From: Candidatus Poribacteria bacterium
GTDB taxonomy: Bacteria > Poribacteria > WGA-4E > JAJDTR01
Direction: 5' to 3'
DNA length: 64,000 nucleotides
Assembly (NCBI GenBank): GCA_028820655.1
Contig: JAPPIK010000011.1
Location: 206,512 to 270,511 of the forward strand
The notes under the pieces were generated by a model. That model saw only the letters and a program-made list of their open reading frames with translations, was not told where the DNA came from and made no database searches. Both the position numbers and the translations under genes were made by a program. Below, piece by piece: positions 16,377 through 26,312 of the stretch. Within the stretch, counting starts at the first letter, position 1. The number at the start of each line of letters is the position of its first letter.

Positions 16377-16991
16377 TTAATAGATGTCTAGCATACGAGA
16401 CATGTCTAGTGCGAGAATAGCCATAGCCGCGCCTGCAACCACCAAGAAAACACTGGAGACAAGATTTGTAGACACACGCGAGGAGCGGAAATAGTCGTTC
16501 ATTGCAGTGACGATCTCTCTGAGCACGGCGCGGTGTTCGCGCTGTTTGACCTTGATGGTGCCCGTTCCCATCCAAGATTGAACGGCTATTTGCAGGTCGG
16601 CATCGACCGACGTGAGGCGTATCACGGAAAGGCTTTCCCCGTAGGGCAACTGCAGTTTTTGGAGCGCTGCGACGAGCGCTTCACGAAACGACGTGTCCGT
16701 TACTGCGTGTGCCACATAGCCCCTAAGTTGATACCACATCATCAAAAGGATTGTCCCAAATAGAATAGGGTTTGTCCAACCCATAACACCGTCGAGTGGT
16801 CGTTGGACAAACCGGACGATCATAGGGACGAATACGACAAACATCACTGAAAGCAACCATCTGTTAGAGACCAGGAAAGGTCGCTTCGTCAAAATAGCCC
16901 TAATCCCAGTCCAAAAGAAAAAGAGTGCCATAATTCCATACACAATTGGAAATAGATCGGAATATATCATGTCGAAGTAATCGCGTTCCAT
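16377..16991 (-). CDS. Four-helix membrane protein, paralogue A
   Basis: 204 aa. Two membrane helices near the N-terminus (MALFFFWTGIRAI region), a second pair around residues 45-90, a soluble middle section, and one helix at the C-terminus (SVFLVVAGAAMAIL). The soluble part, including SFREALVAALQKLQLPYGES and QSWMGTGTIKVKQREH, is almost repeated in the next gene. I do not recognise the family. The two genes are 30 bp apart on one strand and arose by tandem duplication. Confidence 0.75.
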   Translation of the reverse strand: MERDYFDMIYSDLFPIVYGIMALFFFWTGIRAILTKRPFLVSNRWLLSVMFVVFVPMIVRFVQRPLDGVMGWTNPILFGTILLMMWYQLRGYVAHAVTDTSFREALVAALQKLQLPYGESLSVIRLTSVDADLQIAVQSWMGTGTIKVKQREHRAVLREIVTAMNDYFRSSRVSTNLVSSVFLVVAGAAMAILALDMSRMLDIY

Positions 16992-17021
16992 GGTCGTGCG
17001 TCCTCTAGAAATTGATAGGCT

Positions 17022-17612
17022 TCAAAGTGAGAACATGCTAAATCCGACGATTGGAAGTGCCGCTCCCATAACTACCCAGAAAATACAGGTAACCATGTTT
17101 GTAGACACGGTCGATGTGCGGAAGTATTCGTTCATTGCATCGACGATTTCTTTAAGCACGGAATGGTGCGCCCGCTGCTTGATCTTGACAGTGCCCGTTC
17201 CCATCCATGACTGGATAGCTACTTGCAAGTCGGCTTCAACAGAGGTGAGGCGGATTGCGGAAAGGCTTTCTTCATGAGGTAACTCTAGCCTCTGGAGTGC
17301 CGCGACCAGTGCCTCACGAAAGGACGCATCTGTAACGGCAAACACGACGTATCCTTGCAGTTGAAACCACATCATTATCAGCAATGCTGCACATAGAACG
17401 GGGCTTAACCAGCTTATAGGGTCGCCATCCAAAATCATCAAGGAAGAAAGCCCCATCGGTGCGAAAAAAACGAACATCATCACGCGCAGCCAACCATTTG
17501 AGATCAAAAACGGTCGCTTGGTTAAAAGCCCTTTGAGCCCGACTATTAGAAAAAAGATTCCCAATACCCCGGTCAGAATTGGAAACAGAGTGGTGAAGTA
17601 ATCAAATCCCAT
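17022..17612 (-). CDS. Four-helix membrane protein, paralogue B
   Basis: 196 aa with the same arrangement as the neighbouring protein: N-terminal hydrophobic segments (ILTGVLGIFFLIVGLKGLL), TKRPFLISN in the loop, then SFREALVAALQRLELPHEES and QSWMGTGTVKIKQRAH, and a C-terminal helix. The central SFREALVAALQ and QSWMGTGT blocks are identical or nearly so in both copies, while the membrane parts have diverged. GAGAAAGAGAAC precedes the ATG. Function unknown. Confidence 0.75.
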   Translation of the reverse strand: MGFDYFTTLFPILTGVLGIFFLIVGLKGLLTKRPFLISNGWLRVMMFVFFAPMGLSSLMILDGDPISWLSPVLCAALLIMMWFQLQGYVVFAVTDASFREALVAALQRLELPHEESLSAIRLTSVEADLQVAIQSWMGTGTVKIKQRAHHSVLKEIVDAMNEYFRTSTVSTNMVTCIFWVVMGAALPIVGFSMFSL

Positions 17613-17693
17613 GTTCTCTTTCTCCTATCATTCAGGCACAGTATAGGCGCAAACGAGGTGTGACGAAAGTTCCCGACGGGCTAGGAATCTTTA

Positions 17694-17927
17694 TCAATCG
17701 CGATGACGACTTAGATGTCTTGCATCCTCCATTAGCTTCAACACGAATCGTAACGCTTCATTCACTGCGTCTTCATTAGGGAAAGCGGCGGCACCATCGG
17801 GCGCGAGCCGTACAATGTTTTTTCTCGCGGCGTACCGCTCCGCATATTTTCCACGAACCCCGTTTCTCAGGGATGTCCTGTCATACTTGGGACGTAATTC
17901 GTCATTTAGTCCGGTTCCGTCAGTCAT
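17694..17927 (-). CDS. Small conserved antitoxin-like protein
   Basis: 77 aa. The order LRPKYDRTSLRNGVRGKYAERY, IVRLAPDGAAAFPNEDAVNEALR matches a widespread family of small proteins with an R-P-x-Y-D...GVRGKYxERY opening found in cyanobacteria and related genomes, usually beside toxin genes. No toxin gene is adjacent, so I treat it as a possible orphan antitoxin. I do not know a precise function. Confidence 0.6.
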   Translation of the reverse strand: MTDGTGLNDELRPKYDRTSLRNGVRGKYAERYAARKNIVRLAPDGAAAFPNEDAVNEALRFVLKLMEDARHLSRHRD

Positions 17928-18003
17928 TTTTTGAGCGCAAATGATTCGGATTCGTTGCGCACACCCTTGTTGTGGGTACGGTGTCCGCCTGTGGACGATT
18001 CTA

Positions 18004-18024
18004 GCGCGGCGCTGTATGCCGCGC
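18004..18024 (-). terminator. GC-rich hairpin after the binding-protein gene
   Basis: Perfect 7-bp stem GCGCGGC/GCCGCGC with a 7-nt loop, starting 3 bp beyond the stop of the binding-protein gene on the minus strand. No T-run follows, so termination would not be fully canonical. Confidence 0.5.
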
Positions 18025-18026
18025 GG

Positions 18027-19082
18027 CTATTGATTATTCCACATCTCGGCGCGACGCATGAACACCAAGGGATCCGCCACCCATTCCGCATAGCCGATAT
18101 TCCGCTCATCAGTCAAAAAGTTAATTTTGTCGTCAATGCACGCCGCCAACGCCGCATCTTCTATCGCCAGCGTAAACCCGCCGATTTCCACTTCCTCGTC
18201 AAGGGCGGTGACAGCAAAACGATTGTTGAAAGCGTGGACTGCATCCAGATTCCCAATCGCTCCCCTTGCCAACGCGTCAATTGTGCCCGCGGCGAGAGCG
18301 TCAAGAAGTTCCGATTCGCCTGCCTCTTCTCCCAGATAAATCACTTGCGGCATATTCTGCATAGGTGGATAGATATGATTCCGTCCTGCCAAATTCGGAG
18401 TGACGGCGGCGGCGGTAATCGTGTACGCGGCAGTGCCATCGGCAACGACAGCGCCTTGCGGCGTCGTAACGCGAGCGCCTTCGGCGAGAACGCCGTCAGC
18501 GTCAACAAGGCCCGTCAGTTCCAGCAAGCGCGCCTCTCCGGTTGTGGCGGAAAGCACACCTACGCGCACATCGTCGGTCAGATCCGCATAAGTGGCGAGG
18601 CGTTCCGCATCTTCGGCGCGCACCAGCAGCGATTGGCGGAACTCGATATGCCCCAACGTGAAAGTGATGACCTTTCTGCCGGTCGCGTCCTTGGTGCGGG
18701 AATCGAGAATCGTGATACCGCCGCCGACAATATCGTATTCCGGATCGGCGGACTTTAGCCAGATGTCAGGCCACACCGCGATGGGGTGACGGACAAAGGA
18801 CAACCCCGCCCCTTGCATGGCTTCGAGCGCTGTCAACAGGTCCGCTTCATAGCCGCGATGCGTATTAAAGCCCGCAGAAGCGGGGTCTTCGTCCTCGCTG
18901 TAACTCACGGGTGAGAAATAGGCGTAGAACCCAACATTGAGCGCCCGGTCTCCGTCGGTACAGGATTGCGAAGACGTGGCCGGTTGAAAAAACGACTGAA
19001 GTTCCTCGCAGCCGGAAAGCCCCGCCACCAGAACGGCGATCGCCACTACGGACGCGAGTGTTATAATCTCTTTGATCTTCAT
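18027..19082 (-). CDS. ABC transporter substrate-binding lipoprotein (SBP family 3-like)
   Basis: 351 aa. Lipoprotein signal with canonical lipobox LSGC (residues 23-26). NVGFYAYFSPVSY, GYEADLLTALEAM and DIVGGGITILDSRTKD, then a hinge and VGVLSATTGEARLLE, are the usual segments of amino-acid-type binding proteins of family 3. The second lobe includes LLDALAAGTIDALARGAIGN. No permease or ATPase gene is adjacent, so it is an orphan binding protein or works with a remote transporter. The ribosome-binding site is weak. Confidence 0.8.
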   Translation of the reverse strand: MKIKEIITLASVVAIAVLVAGLSGCEELQSFFQPATSSQSCTDGDRALNVGFYAYFSPVSYSEDEDPASAGFNTHRGYEADLLTALEAMQGAGLSFVRHPIAVWPDIWLKSADPEYDIVGGGITILDSRTKDATGRKVITFTLGHIEFRQSLLVRAEDAERLATYADLTDDVRVGVLSATTGEARLLELTGLVDADGVLAEGARVTTPQGAVVADGTAAYTITAAAVTPNLAGRNHIYPPMQNMPQVIYLGEEAGESELLDALAAGTIDALARGAIGNLDAVHAFNNRFAVTALDEEVEIGGFTLAIEDAALAACIDDKINFLTDERNIGYAEWVADPLVFMRRAEMWNNQ

Positions 19083-19126
19083 ACCGATTCTAAAATGTTA
19101 AACGCGACGCCGATCGCTGCCAACCA

Positions 19127-19663
19127 TCAACCCAGTTTGCGCAAACACAACGTCTGGCAACTGTTAGGTGAAACATCCATCAGTCCAATCTCTTTGACCT
19201 CTGCCGAGATGGGTAGGGGAATACCCCGACAGATTGACACCGCTTCGGCTATCTGACGCTCGGACAAACCGAAGGCGAGTGTGCAGTGCGGAACCCATTT
19301 CCCAACGGCGTAGTGTTCCGATTGTTCCCCCGCGTACTTCTTGAAAATTTTATGAAAAGCCGCATGTACGTCCAACAAGTGCTCGGTGACTGTTACGCCT
19401 AAGAAAACAACACCTTCCGCGCCGGGAAAGACGCCTACGTTGGAGAGTGACAGCGGAAACGGTACCACACTCTCCGCGAAGGAGAAAAGTCCCGCCTCAA
19501 ACGCAGTTGAATCAATGCGGCCGCAAACGCTCAAGGAGACATGCGGGCGGTAGCCGTCATCCAGTAAAGAGGAGCCAATCCCCGCTTTTTGGATGGCTTC
19601 CCACGCATCACAAATCTGTTTCTCTGCGTGTGTGTCAAAGAACAGTTCAACGGCAAACGGCAT
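19127..19663 (-). CDS. 2H phosphoesterase (2'-5' RNA ligase family)
   Basis: 178 aa with the two catalytic HxT/S motifs of the 2H family: HVSLSV near residue 41 and HCTLAFGL near residue 126, about 85 residues apart as expected. LFFDTHAEKQICDAW at the N-terminus is a family opening. Enzymes of this type act on 2'-5' bonds or cyclic phosphates in RNA-related substrates. It lies 44 bp upstream of the binding-protein gene on the same strand. Confidence 0.85.
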   Translation of the reverse strand: MPFAVELFFDTHAEKQICDAWEAIQKAGIGSSLLDDGYRPHVSLSVCGRIDSTAFEAGLFSFAESVVPFPLSLSNVGVFPGAEGVVFLGVTVTEHLLDVHAAFHKIFKKYAGEQSEHYAVGKWVPHCTLAFGLSERQIAEAVSICRGIPLPISAEVKEIGLMDVSPNSCQTLCLRKLG

Positions 19664-19792
19664 GAATCAATATCAAAAACGGTGATGTAGAACAACCCCA
19701 GAGTGGTGTAGAGGAGGCCCAAAGTAAAGTTGCAAAGTTTCTCTTAGATTGCCAGTGATTCTTCTTGGGGATATCGTAGGGAGTACACACGC

Positions 19793-20080
19793 TCAACTTG
19801 TCTCAGCGGATTCCCGTATGCGCTCACTTAGAAGAACGTTCACTAGGGTCTCAACCGACACGCCTTGCGCATGAGCGCTCTGCATAAGTTCTTCCGCTAT
19901 TTCAGGGAGAATCGCAATCCGAATTGCGCGCTTGCGCGCCGTCTCAAAACGGAACCATTCCCCATCGTCTTCCATGAAATCGGCAGTGTCCAGATTATCC
20001 CAAAACGCCGCTTCCTCCTCATAACTCTTAAATCTTGGGACTTGTAACTCTTTCGTTTCTCTATTTTCACGGCCCGTCAT
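19793..20080 (-). CDS. CopG-type antitoxin, orphan
   Basis: 95 aa. PRFKSYEEEAAFWDNLDTADF is the diagnostic opening of the CopG antitoxin family (BrnA-like), followed by a ribbon-helix-helix region (RKRAIRIAILPEIAEELMQSA) that would bind DNA. No BrnT or other toxin gene flanks it: the 2H gene lies on one side and the TonB receptor gene on the other. Confidence 0.8.
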   Translation of the reverse strand: MTGRENRETKELQVPRFKSYEEEAAFWDNLDTADFMEDDGEWFRFETARKRAIRIAILPEIAEELMQSAHAQGVSVETLVNVLLSERIRESAETS

Positions 20081-20142
20081 TTCTAGGGTAGCAACGCATT
20101 TATATCTACGTTATTGAATTACCTTCCTCTTGAACACCTGCG

Positions 20143-23100
20143 TTAGAAATCCAAACTCACGCCCATCATCATCAAACGCGGGCTGTTCCAAGAGAACGGG
20201 TTTGAGTGCTTTCGTGAGTTGAGCGGAATCCCGTAACGGTCGTATGTCACCGCATCGATGATGTCGTCCAGATTCTTCGTGTTGAACACATTCCGCACAT
20301 CGGCAAATACGGTGTATGTCAGTTCGCCAATACGGATCCGTTTGCTCAGAAGCATGTCAACGTTGTGGGTTGGCGGGTAGCGTTTTGAATTTATATCGGG
20401 TTTGACCGGTGAACTCGGATTTGGCGTGTAGGGCAAGCCACTGCCGTACCTGCCGATCAAGTTGATGCCGATGTCAAACGGCAATTGTATGTCCAACGAC
20501 CCGGAAACCACATGCCGTTGGTCCCAAGCTAATGGGTGGCTCTCCGTGACTTCGGGCTGTTGCCTGTAGTAGGTCAAATAACCCAAGGACCGGCTCGAGC
20601 CCTTCCCCTTCGCGACGGAATAGGTGTAGTTAATCATGCCGGAAATCGGGCTGTGTCCCAGGCGCCATTTGCGGGCGGTGAGTTCAAAACCCTGAACCCG
20701 ACCGTAGATGTCGTTTATAAAGTAGCTGTAATCGTTGGTAATATCGACGTGGATGCTGTTCACCAGATTGTCGATGTCCTTCGTGAAACCGGTGACATCA
20801 ACAGTCAGGTCGCGAGTCAATTGCTGGGCTATCCCGACCTCGTAGGCGACCGTTCTCTCGGGATCCAGATTGGGATTCCCTCTTCTGCGGATAGCGCCCC
20901 GCATATCAAAATTAAGGTTTTCATAGAGGTCGTCGCCGGGAGGTATCTGGTAGTAGTGTCCGTAGGTAAAGTGCAGTTTTGCGCGGTCGGTGATTGGAAA
21001 TGAGATACCGAGGCGCGGCGCAAGCATGTGTTTGACCGACGGCTCCACAGGATTTTTGATGATGGGCAACCCGACTTTGTAGGTTTCTTTATCCAACTTG
21101 ATTGTGCCGTCGTCGTTGAGTTCTAGCGGATCCAACGGGTCGGCGGGGGAGACGCCGTCCGGACTATAGAGTTCGTACCGCAATCCGGCGTTGACAACCA
21201 TACCCTCATACTCCATTTTGTCTTGCAGGTACAGGCTCGCGGAACTCGGCTGCACGTCGTAAAACTCCATGTAAAGGTTTGAACTCCCATAATTTGTCGT
21301 GCCGAGATTGTAGATCTCGAGCGTCGAAAGTTCAATCCCTGTACGCACCTGGTGGTTTGCGGTCACTTGGCTGGAGAAATCAGCTTTTAGCATCGACGAG
21401 GTCGTCTCTCGATTAGTCCATCCAAATTCATCTCCCGCGATGAAATAGTTTGTATCGTTGTAAGCCTGCTGAGGCGGGTTCCTGATTCGACCCTCTTCCT
21501 GATTCTGTGCGAAGGACAGATCCGGGTCCCATGCGTTTTCTTCAAAGGATTTGTTCAAGGGATCCCACAGTTTATCCGGTTGAGCGCTTTCATAGGTGCG
21601 ATGAAATTGCCCGAGTGTGAGGGTGTAAAACGTGCCCGAGTTGAGATTATGCGAGAGTTGCATTGACATGCTCCGCGCATCTCTATTCGCCACCGGAATC
21701 GCGCTTGGCAAAAAGCGAAGCGTGCCGCCGTAGGGGACGGCTTCGCGATGGTCGAATAACCCGCTTGCAGTGAGTCTGATGTCAGGCGTCACTTCAAACT
21801 TTAGTTTGCCTTGGAATGTATATCCCCTACCATTGGCGTTCGGAAGGTAGCTTTCATCGCGCCGCAACTGGCTGGCTGTGGAGAACGTCAGCCGGTTGCC
21901 CCACAGCGGCCCGCTAAGTGCGAATTCACCGGTATGGCTTGGACGAAGGTCGTAGTTCTTGGTATCGTTGAAGAGCCCGGCGTACTGATTTAGATCCACG
22001 ATATACCCGTCCAATAGAGTTACTTGTTTCATTTCGTAGTCGATGAGGGTGCCATCGGTGTCGCGATAGGGTTGGGGGGCGGTAATGACTTCACCCGTAT
22101 CCGGATTCATCTTGGGCTCGCCAGTTTCCGAATCAATGACGGGGAGAAGGGGGTTTTCCGTCCTGTCGGCAAAGACGCCCGGAACAATCTCCTCGAAAAT
22201 GACTTGATCATTGCCTTCGCGCGCTGCCAACTCCTCCACGGTGACACTCTGTCCACGGTACGGGGTCTGATAATCATAAGGTCTACCCAGGAAGATTCCC
22301 CTGAAAGGTTCCAATGCCACCGGGCGAAAACCGTTGTCGGGGTCCAGCCACGGTCCGTACACGGGGTCGCCGTGGTGGGTACCCCACTGTCCGACGCGGT
22401 ACCTGAATCTGCCGGTGAAGTTCTGAGTGCCGGTCTTTGTTATGAGATTTATCACACCGGACTGTGCATCTCCGTGTTCCGCGTTGAATCCTCCCGTGAT
22501 GACTTCCATCTGTTCAAGCGAATTCGTGCTGATGTTCACGCCTAGACTTCTGCCGATGGGATCGTTCACCGGGATACCGTCAACGAGATACTTGACCTCC
22601 ATGGACCGGCCGCCTCGTACGTGGAGCGTACCGGTGGAATTAAGTTGCGCGACGCCCGCTTGCAGTTGAAGGATTCCATTCACCGTGTCGCGGGGCATGG
22701 CGGCAATCTCCTCCGCTTCAATGATTCGCGTTGATTGGGTGGCATCGCGCTTAATCAGCGGTTTGGCCGCGGTTACGATGATTTCTTCGAGTGTGACAAC
22801 GTCCGAAGCGCCCAGGGCGAAGTCGAGGGTTGTGGTCAGCCCGGCATGTACCTTGGCGTCCGTGACCATCTGCGAGTTGTAACCGGTTCGTTCAACCTTT
22901 AGATCATAGGTCCCCGGCGCGACTTTGGCGATAACATAATACCCGTTTTGGTCGGAGGTCGCCGTGTCACTTGTTCCAACGACGGTTATTTTGGCATTCG
23001 CCAAGGGGGTTGGGGTTGTTTCAGATGTAACGACGCCTGAAATCTTTCCGGTGATGGCGGCGGAGGCGGAGCGGTAACTTGAGTGTACCGCCAACAGAAG

Positions 23101-23151
23101 TACGGTTAGGCAAAGGGCAGGTATCCAGGAGAAGAGGGTTGTTTTTTTCAT
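20143..23151 (-). CDS. TonB-dependent receptor with N-terminal carboxypeptidase-like domain
   Basis: 1002 aa from the ATG at 23151, which begins the signal peptide (KKTTLFSWIPALCLTVLLLA); 89 upstream codons are not family-like. A CarboxypepD_reg domain (SGVVTSETTPTPLANAKITV, then YDLKVERTGY) precedes a TonB box (LEEIIVTA), a plug domain with GGFNAEHGDAQSGVINLIT, and a long barrel. This is the Oar/SusC-like architecture used for large substrates. No SusD or binding lipoprotein is adjacent, so the substrate is unknown. The C-terminal barrel strand ends in a Phe. Confidence 0.85.
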   Translation of the reverse strand: MKKTTLFSWIPALCLTVLLLAVHSSYRSASAAITGKISGVVTSETTPTPLANAKITVVGTSDTATSDQNGYYVIAKVAPGTYDLKVERTGYNSQMVTDAKVHAGLTTTLDFALGASDVVTLEEIIVTAAKPLIKRDATQSTRIIEAEEIAAMPRDTVNGILQLQAGVAQLNSTGTLHVRGGRSMEVKYLVDGIPVNDPIGRSLGVNISTNSLEQMEVITGGFNAEHGDAQSGVINLITKTGTQNFTGRFRYRVGQWGTHHGDPVYGPWLDPDNGFRPVALEPFRGIFLGRPYDYQTPYRGQSVTVEELAAREGNDQVIFEEIVPGVFADRTENPLLPVIDSETGEPKMNPDTGEVITAPQPYRDTDGTLIDYEMKQVTLLDGYIVDLNQYAGLFNDTKNYDLRPSHTGEFALSGPLWGNRLTFSTASQLRRDESYLPNANGRGYTFQGKLKFEVTPDIRLTASGLFDHREAVPYGGTLRFLPSAIPVANRDARSMSMQLSHNLNSGTFYTLTLGQFHRTYESAQPDKLWDPLNKSFEENAWDPDLSFAQNQEEGRIRNPPQQAYNDTNYFIAGDEFGWTNRETTSSMLKADFSSQVTANHQVRTGIELSTLEIYNLGTTNYGSSNLYMEFYDVQPSSASLYLQDKMEYEGMVVNAGLRYELYSPDGVSPADPLDPLELNDDGTIKLDKETYKVGLPIIKNPVEPSVKHMLAPRLGISFPITDRAKLHFTYGHYYQIPPGDDLYENLNFDMRGAIRRRGNPNLDPERTVAYEVGIAQQLTRDLTVDVTGFTKDIDNLVNSIHVDITNDYSYFINDIYGRVQGFELTARKWRLGHSPISGMINYTYSVAKGKGSSRSLGYLTYYRQQPEVTESHPLAWDQRHVVSGSLDIQLPFDIGINLIGRYGSGLPYTPNPSSPVKPDINSKRYPPTHNVDMLLSKRIRIGELTYTVFADVRNVFNTKNLDDIIDAVTYDRYGIPLNSRKHSNPFSWNSPRLMMMGVSLDF

Positions 23152-24297
23152 GTGTTTCGCCCCCTGAAAATCAAGAGTTTGGAGAACGTAAAATAGACAT
23201 CTTTCCAAAATATTGACAGTCGTTACGGCGTATTTTCCGAGCGTTGAGTAGCCACAGGCGTGCATGAACGATTCATTGATTTGGGCGATTCGGTTAAGGT
23301 TGTTCGTCCGCTTGCCTTTCATTTTGACGATCGAAGGCAGAGATCGCCGTGATTCAATGAACCGAGGCGTTTTCTGTCCGGGTTTTCTGTTTCCCGTGAC
23401 TCGCAACCGCTCTTCCATGATTGACGGTTACACTGCTTGTTCCCGTTGGTTTTCGTGGTTCAATTCCGCCTGCGACCCCGGATGTCGTCGCAGACGCTGG
23501 CTATTCGCAAAAATCGGCCTGGAATCCAGTGATGACACGGGTTTGTCGAGTTTGGAGCGCCATGCGGTATTCTGCGATAAACTGCGAATATGCTTCAGCG
23601 CGCCTCCTCCCGCTTAGCCGAACTATGGGGAGGTGGACGATATAAATTCGATCTGATTTCATAGCGTTGCGTCACCTGGCATCATTTGAAATGCACCCTA
23701 CAGAGGGAGCGCTATGCCAGTATATCACATGCGTGTTAAGTAGTCAAGCTAAAATCGAGGTGTAACGAGGCAAGAGATTTTTTTCAGTAATAATCCGGAC
23801 AAAACCAAAGATTGTTCACATGAGATACCCCGAGACAAGCTGCCAATCGGTGTGGATATTCTGATCTCCAACATCACTATAACCACATAGATCCAATTTG
23901 GAAAGATGCCTAATAGAACCGGAGATGTCCTAACGTCCCGAGGATAAACCTTTAGGTGCTGATGGCTTATTAAATTGTTTAAGGTTCACATCGTTTCAGC
24001 GGTTTCGTTACCCCAAAACGGTGCAAGAGAAACCCACGATGCGTTGCGCCTTAATGACATTATAGCAGAATGTACTTCCTGGGTAAATACTCTTGTTGGA
24101 TTTTTTGGTTAAACTCTTGAGGAAAGTGTATGGTTGAATCTCAGTGTATAGATAGGGCAGGATTGTCTGGCGTGTCATCCGATTACGTGAGTGAATCAGG
24201 CGACTGAACACTGGGGACAAAGATTTGATGATTGAGGGCGAGAGCGGGAGAGAAATTAAGGAAGATTTTTTGACGAACTCTTTTTCAACAACCGAAT
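23152..24297. other. Long intergenic stretch, no gene supported
   Basis: About 1.1 kb between the TonB receptor start and the di-heme oxidoreductase end. Short open frames (for example 23264-23617 plus, 24008-24220 minus) lack ribosome-binding sites and known domains. No tRNA fold, strong promoter or terminator was found. The receptor promoter must lie here, but I cannot place it. Confidence 0.5.
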
Positions 24298-25698
24298 CTA
24301 CAACGACTCAACAAACGCAATTAGGGCATCTCTTTCGCTTGTAGACATCTGCTGAACTGCCTCACGTGAGGCGTCCGCTTCACCGCCGTGCCATAGGATT
24401 GCCTCCAAGACGCCTCTTGCCCTACCGTCATGGAGGAAGTTGGTATGCCCGTTGACTGTCTTGATTAACCCTACGCCCCATAAGGGCGGGGTTCGCCATT
24501 CGTAACCGTCGGCGAGAAAATCGGGCCGATTATCAGCCAACCCCGGTCCCATGTCGTGCAGCAGAAGATCGGTGTACGGGTGAATCGTCTGGTTGGATAC
24601 GGCGGGCACATCGGGGAGTTCCCCAGTCTGAAGGGTTGGAATATGGCATCCCGGACACCCCGCGACTTCGAAAAGCTCTTCGCCGCGCTGAACAACGGGG
24701 TCGTCGAGATTCCGTCGCGCGGGCACCGCAAGGGTTTGGACGTAGAATGTAACGGCTTCCAAGATTTCATCGCTCAGTTCAGGGTCATCATGGCGCCCAT
24801 CATGCTGGGATTGACCATTAGAATTCTCGTACGGTAGAAGCGATGTCGTGACACCCATGTCGTCGTTGTAGGCGGATGCCACCTGTTGAAGCAACGTCGG
24901 TTGATTCGCTTTCCAGCCGAACCTCCCGAGGCTAAGCCCGTTCTTTTGAACATCCCAGACGAGATTTGCTTTGCCCGAGATGCCGTCACCATTCTCATCC
25001 GCCTCGTCTGCACGTGCGAGAATAGTCGCTTCGGGAACAGCTTCGAGCAAACCCAATCCGAACACGACCGGAGCCACACGGGGGGAGAGTTCTATCTCAT
25101 CCGGCAATGGTTGGTACGGATCGACCAGTGTATATTTCGGGGTCCGAAGATGCACGATGACGCCGTCGCTTGTGGTGATTTGACCTTCCGTGTAGTTGAT
25201 TTGGACGTTACCTTCCGGAGAGACTCCGAAGATGGCGCGGTTATTGAGTTGTGTTCCAAAACCGGGAACCGGAACTGGGGCGCCCGTTCCGTCGCCGTTT
25301 GGATTGGGTAGGCTCACGCGGAAAAGCATGGATGTGAGTTTTTCGCCCGATGTCGGAGCGCGCCCGCGGCCGTCGCGTGCATGACAGTTGATGCACGAGA
25401 TATTATTATACACCGGTCCCAGCCCCGGATTGACTTCCGCGGGGACGGTAACAAAGACGGCTTCAAACTCCTTGTCACCCGCAAGATGCTCGGCCAGCCC
25501 TTCAGCCGTAAGGTTCGGCGCCGGGGTAGAGAAGGCGTGGCTTGTCGCGTCGAATACGGTTGTTTCACCGCCGGACAGCGCCTTGGTCGGGTTGTCTGGC
25601 GCCGGCGAACCGTGTAGATCCTCCGAATCACAGGCGATTATCGTCATGCACAGTGACCCGATAAGGATCGTAGTGTAAAATAGATAGTTTGATCTCAT
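24298..25698 (-). CDS. Di-heme oxidoreductase-type c-type cytochrome (DUF1111 family)
   Basis: 466 aa from the ATG at 25698. Lipoprotein-like signal (SLCMTIIAC). Two CxxCH heme sites, CINCH near residue 105 and CPGCH near residue 350, with GPVYNNISCINCHARDGRG, ALNNRAIFG-type spacing, FGWKANQPTLLQQVASAYNDD and TPPLWGVGLIKTVNG in the order of the DUF1111 family. Such proteins, related to di-heme peroxidases, often sit next to imelysin genes in iron-regulated operons, as here. It is probably periplasmic or lipid-anchored. Cotranscription with imelysin would have to cross the 600-bp gap that holds the FxLYD pseudogene. Confidence 0.85.
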   Translation of the reverse strand: MRSNYLFYTTILIGSLCMTIIACDSEDLHGSPAPDNPTKALSGGETTVFDATSHAFSTPAPNLTAEGLAEHLAGDKEFEAVFVTVPAEVNPGLGPVYNNISCINCHARDGRGRAPTSGEKLTSMLFRVSLPNPNGDGTGAPVPVPGFGTQLNNRAIFGVSPEGNVQINYTEGQITTSDGVIVHLRTPKYTLVDPYQPLPDEIELSPRVAPVVFGLGLLEAVPEATILARADEADENGDGISGKANLVWDVQKNGLSLGRFGWKANQPTLLQQVASAYNDDMGVTTSLLPYENSNGQSQHDGRHDDPELSDEILEAVTFYVQTLAVPARRNLDDPVVQRGEELFEVAGCPGCHIPTLQTGELPDVPAVSNQTIHPYTDLLLHDMGPGLADNRPDFLADGYEWRTPPLWGVGLIKTVNGHTNFLHDGRARGVLEAILWHGGEADASREAVQQMSTSERDALIAFVESL

Positions 25699-25855
25699 TA
25701 CCACGCTACTTGGTCGATACGTGTAGGGAAAAACTCAAACAGCTGCGGAGATTCGCATAAACACAGACCGTGTAAACGAGAATAAACTCATTGCCGCTTG
25801 CGAGTTTGATCTTGTCCAATCATCGCTTTGGACAAATTAAGAAAGGACGGTACTT

Positions 25856-26280
25856 ATGAAATTCACTCGTGGTACTTTAATCGCAATTGCTGTTATGTTA
25901 ACAACCGGTCTCATTATCGACGGTTCAGGTGTTGATGATGGAGTAAACGACGAAGAATCAAGCACCGAACTCGCGTTCAACGACACGTACGATCAAGTCA
26001 GAAACGGTGCGTGCCTCATTCTGACATACGACGCGCAAAGCAACTCTTTCAAAGGTACGGTGGAAAACACCACCGATGAAACCCTGGAGTAAATCCGAGT
26101 TGAAGTCCATCTGTCAAACGAAACGGAACTCGGACCAACAACTCCGGCTGACCTGTCCCCGGTGAAAAAAGAGAAATCGAACTGGCGGCAACAAGCAACG
26201 ATTTCGACGGGTGGACGGCGCACCCTGAAGTCGGACGCGGCGAGCACGGTCCCGCTGGAGAAGACGGTGAGCACAATTGA
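25856..26280 (+). pseudogene. Broken FxLYD-type exported protein gene
   Basis: Start ATG at 25856 with AAAGGA upstream, signal peptide, then LILTYDAQSNSFKGTVENTT, the opening of an FxLYD-like domain. A TAA follows at 26090-26092. Beyond it the same frame continues IRVEVHLSNETELGPTTP, and after a one-base loss near 26158-26160 the next frame reads GEKREIELAA, then GWTAHPEVGRGEHG, ending in TGA at 26280. So one stop and one frameshift interrupt a single coding unit of about 140 codons. Sequencing error is possible. It lies between the imelysin and di-heme genes on the other strand. Confidence 0.8.
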
Positions 26281-26312
26281 GAATGCTCACCGTAATCGCC
26301 GGCTAACGTCGG

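Noticed and set aside
23264..23617. 117-codon plus-strand frame upstream of the TonB receptor gene
   Set aside because: It overlaps the probable leader of the receptor gene, lacks a ribosome-binding site and has no known domain.
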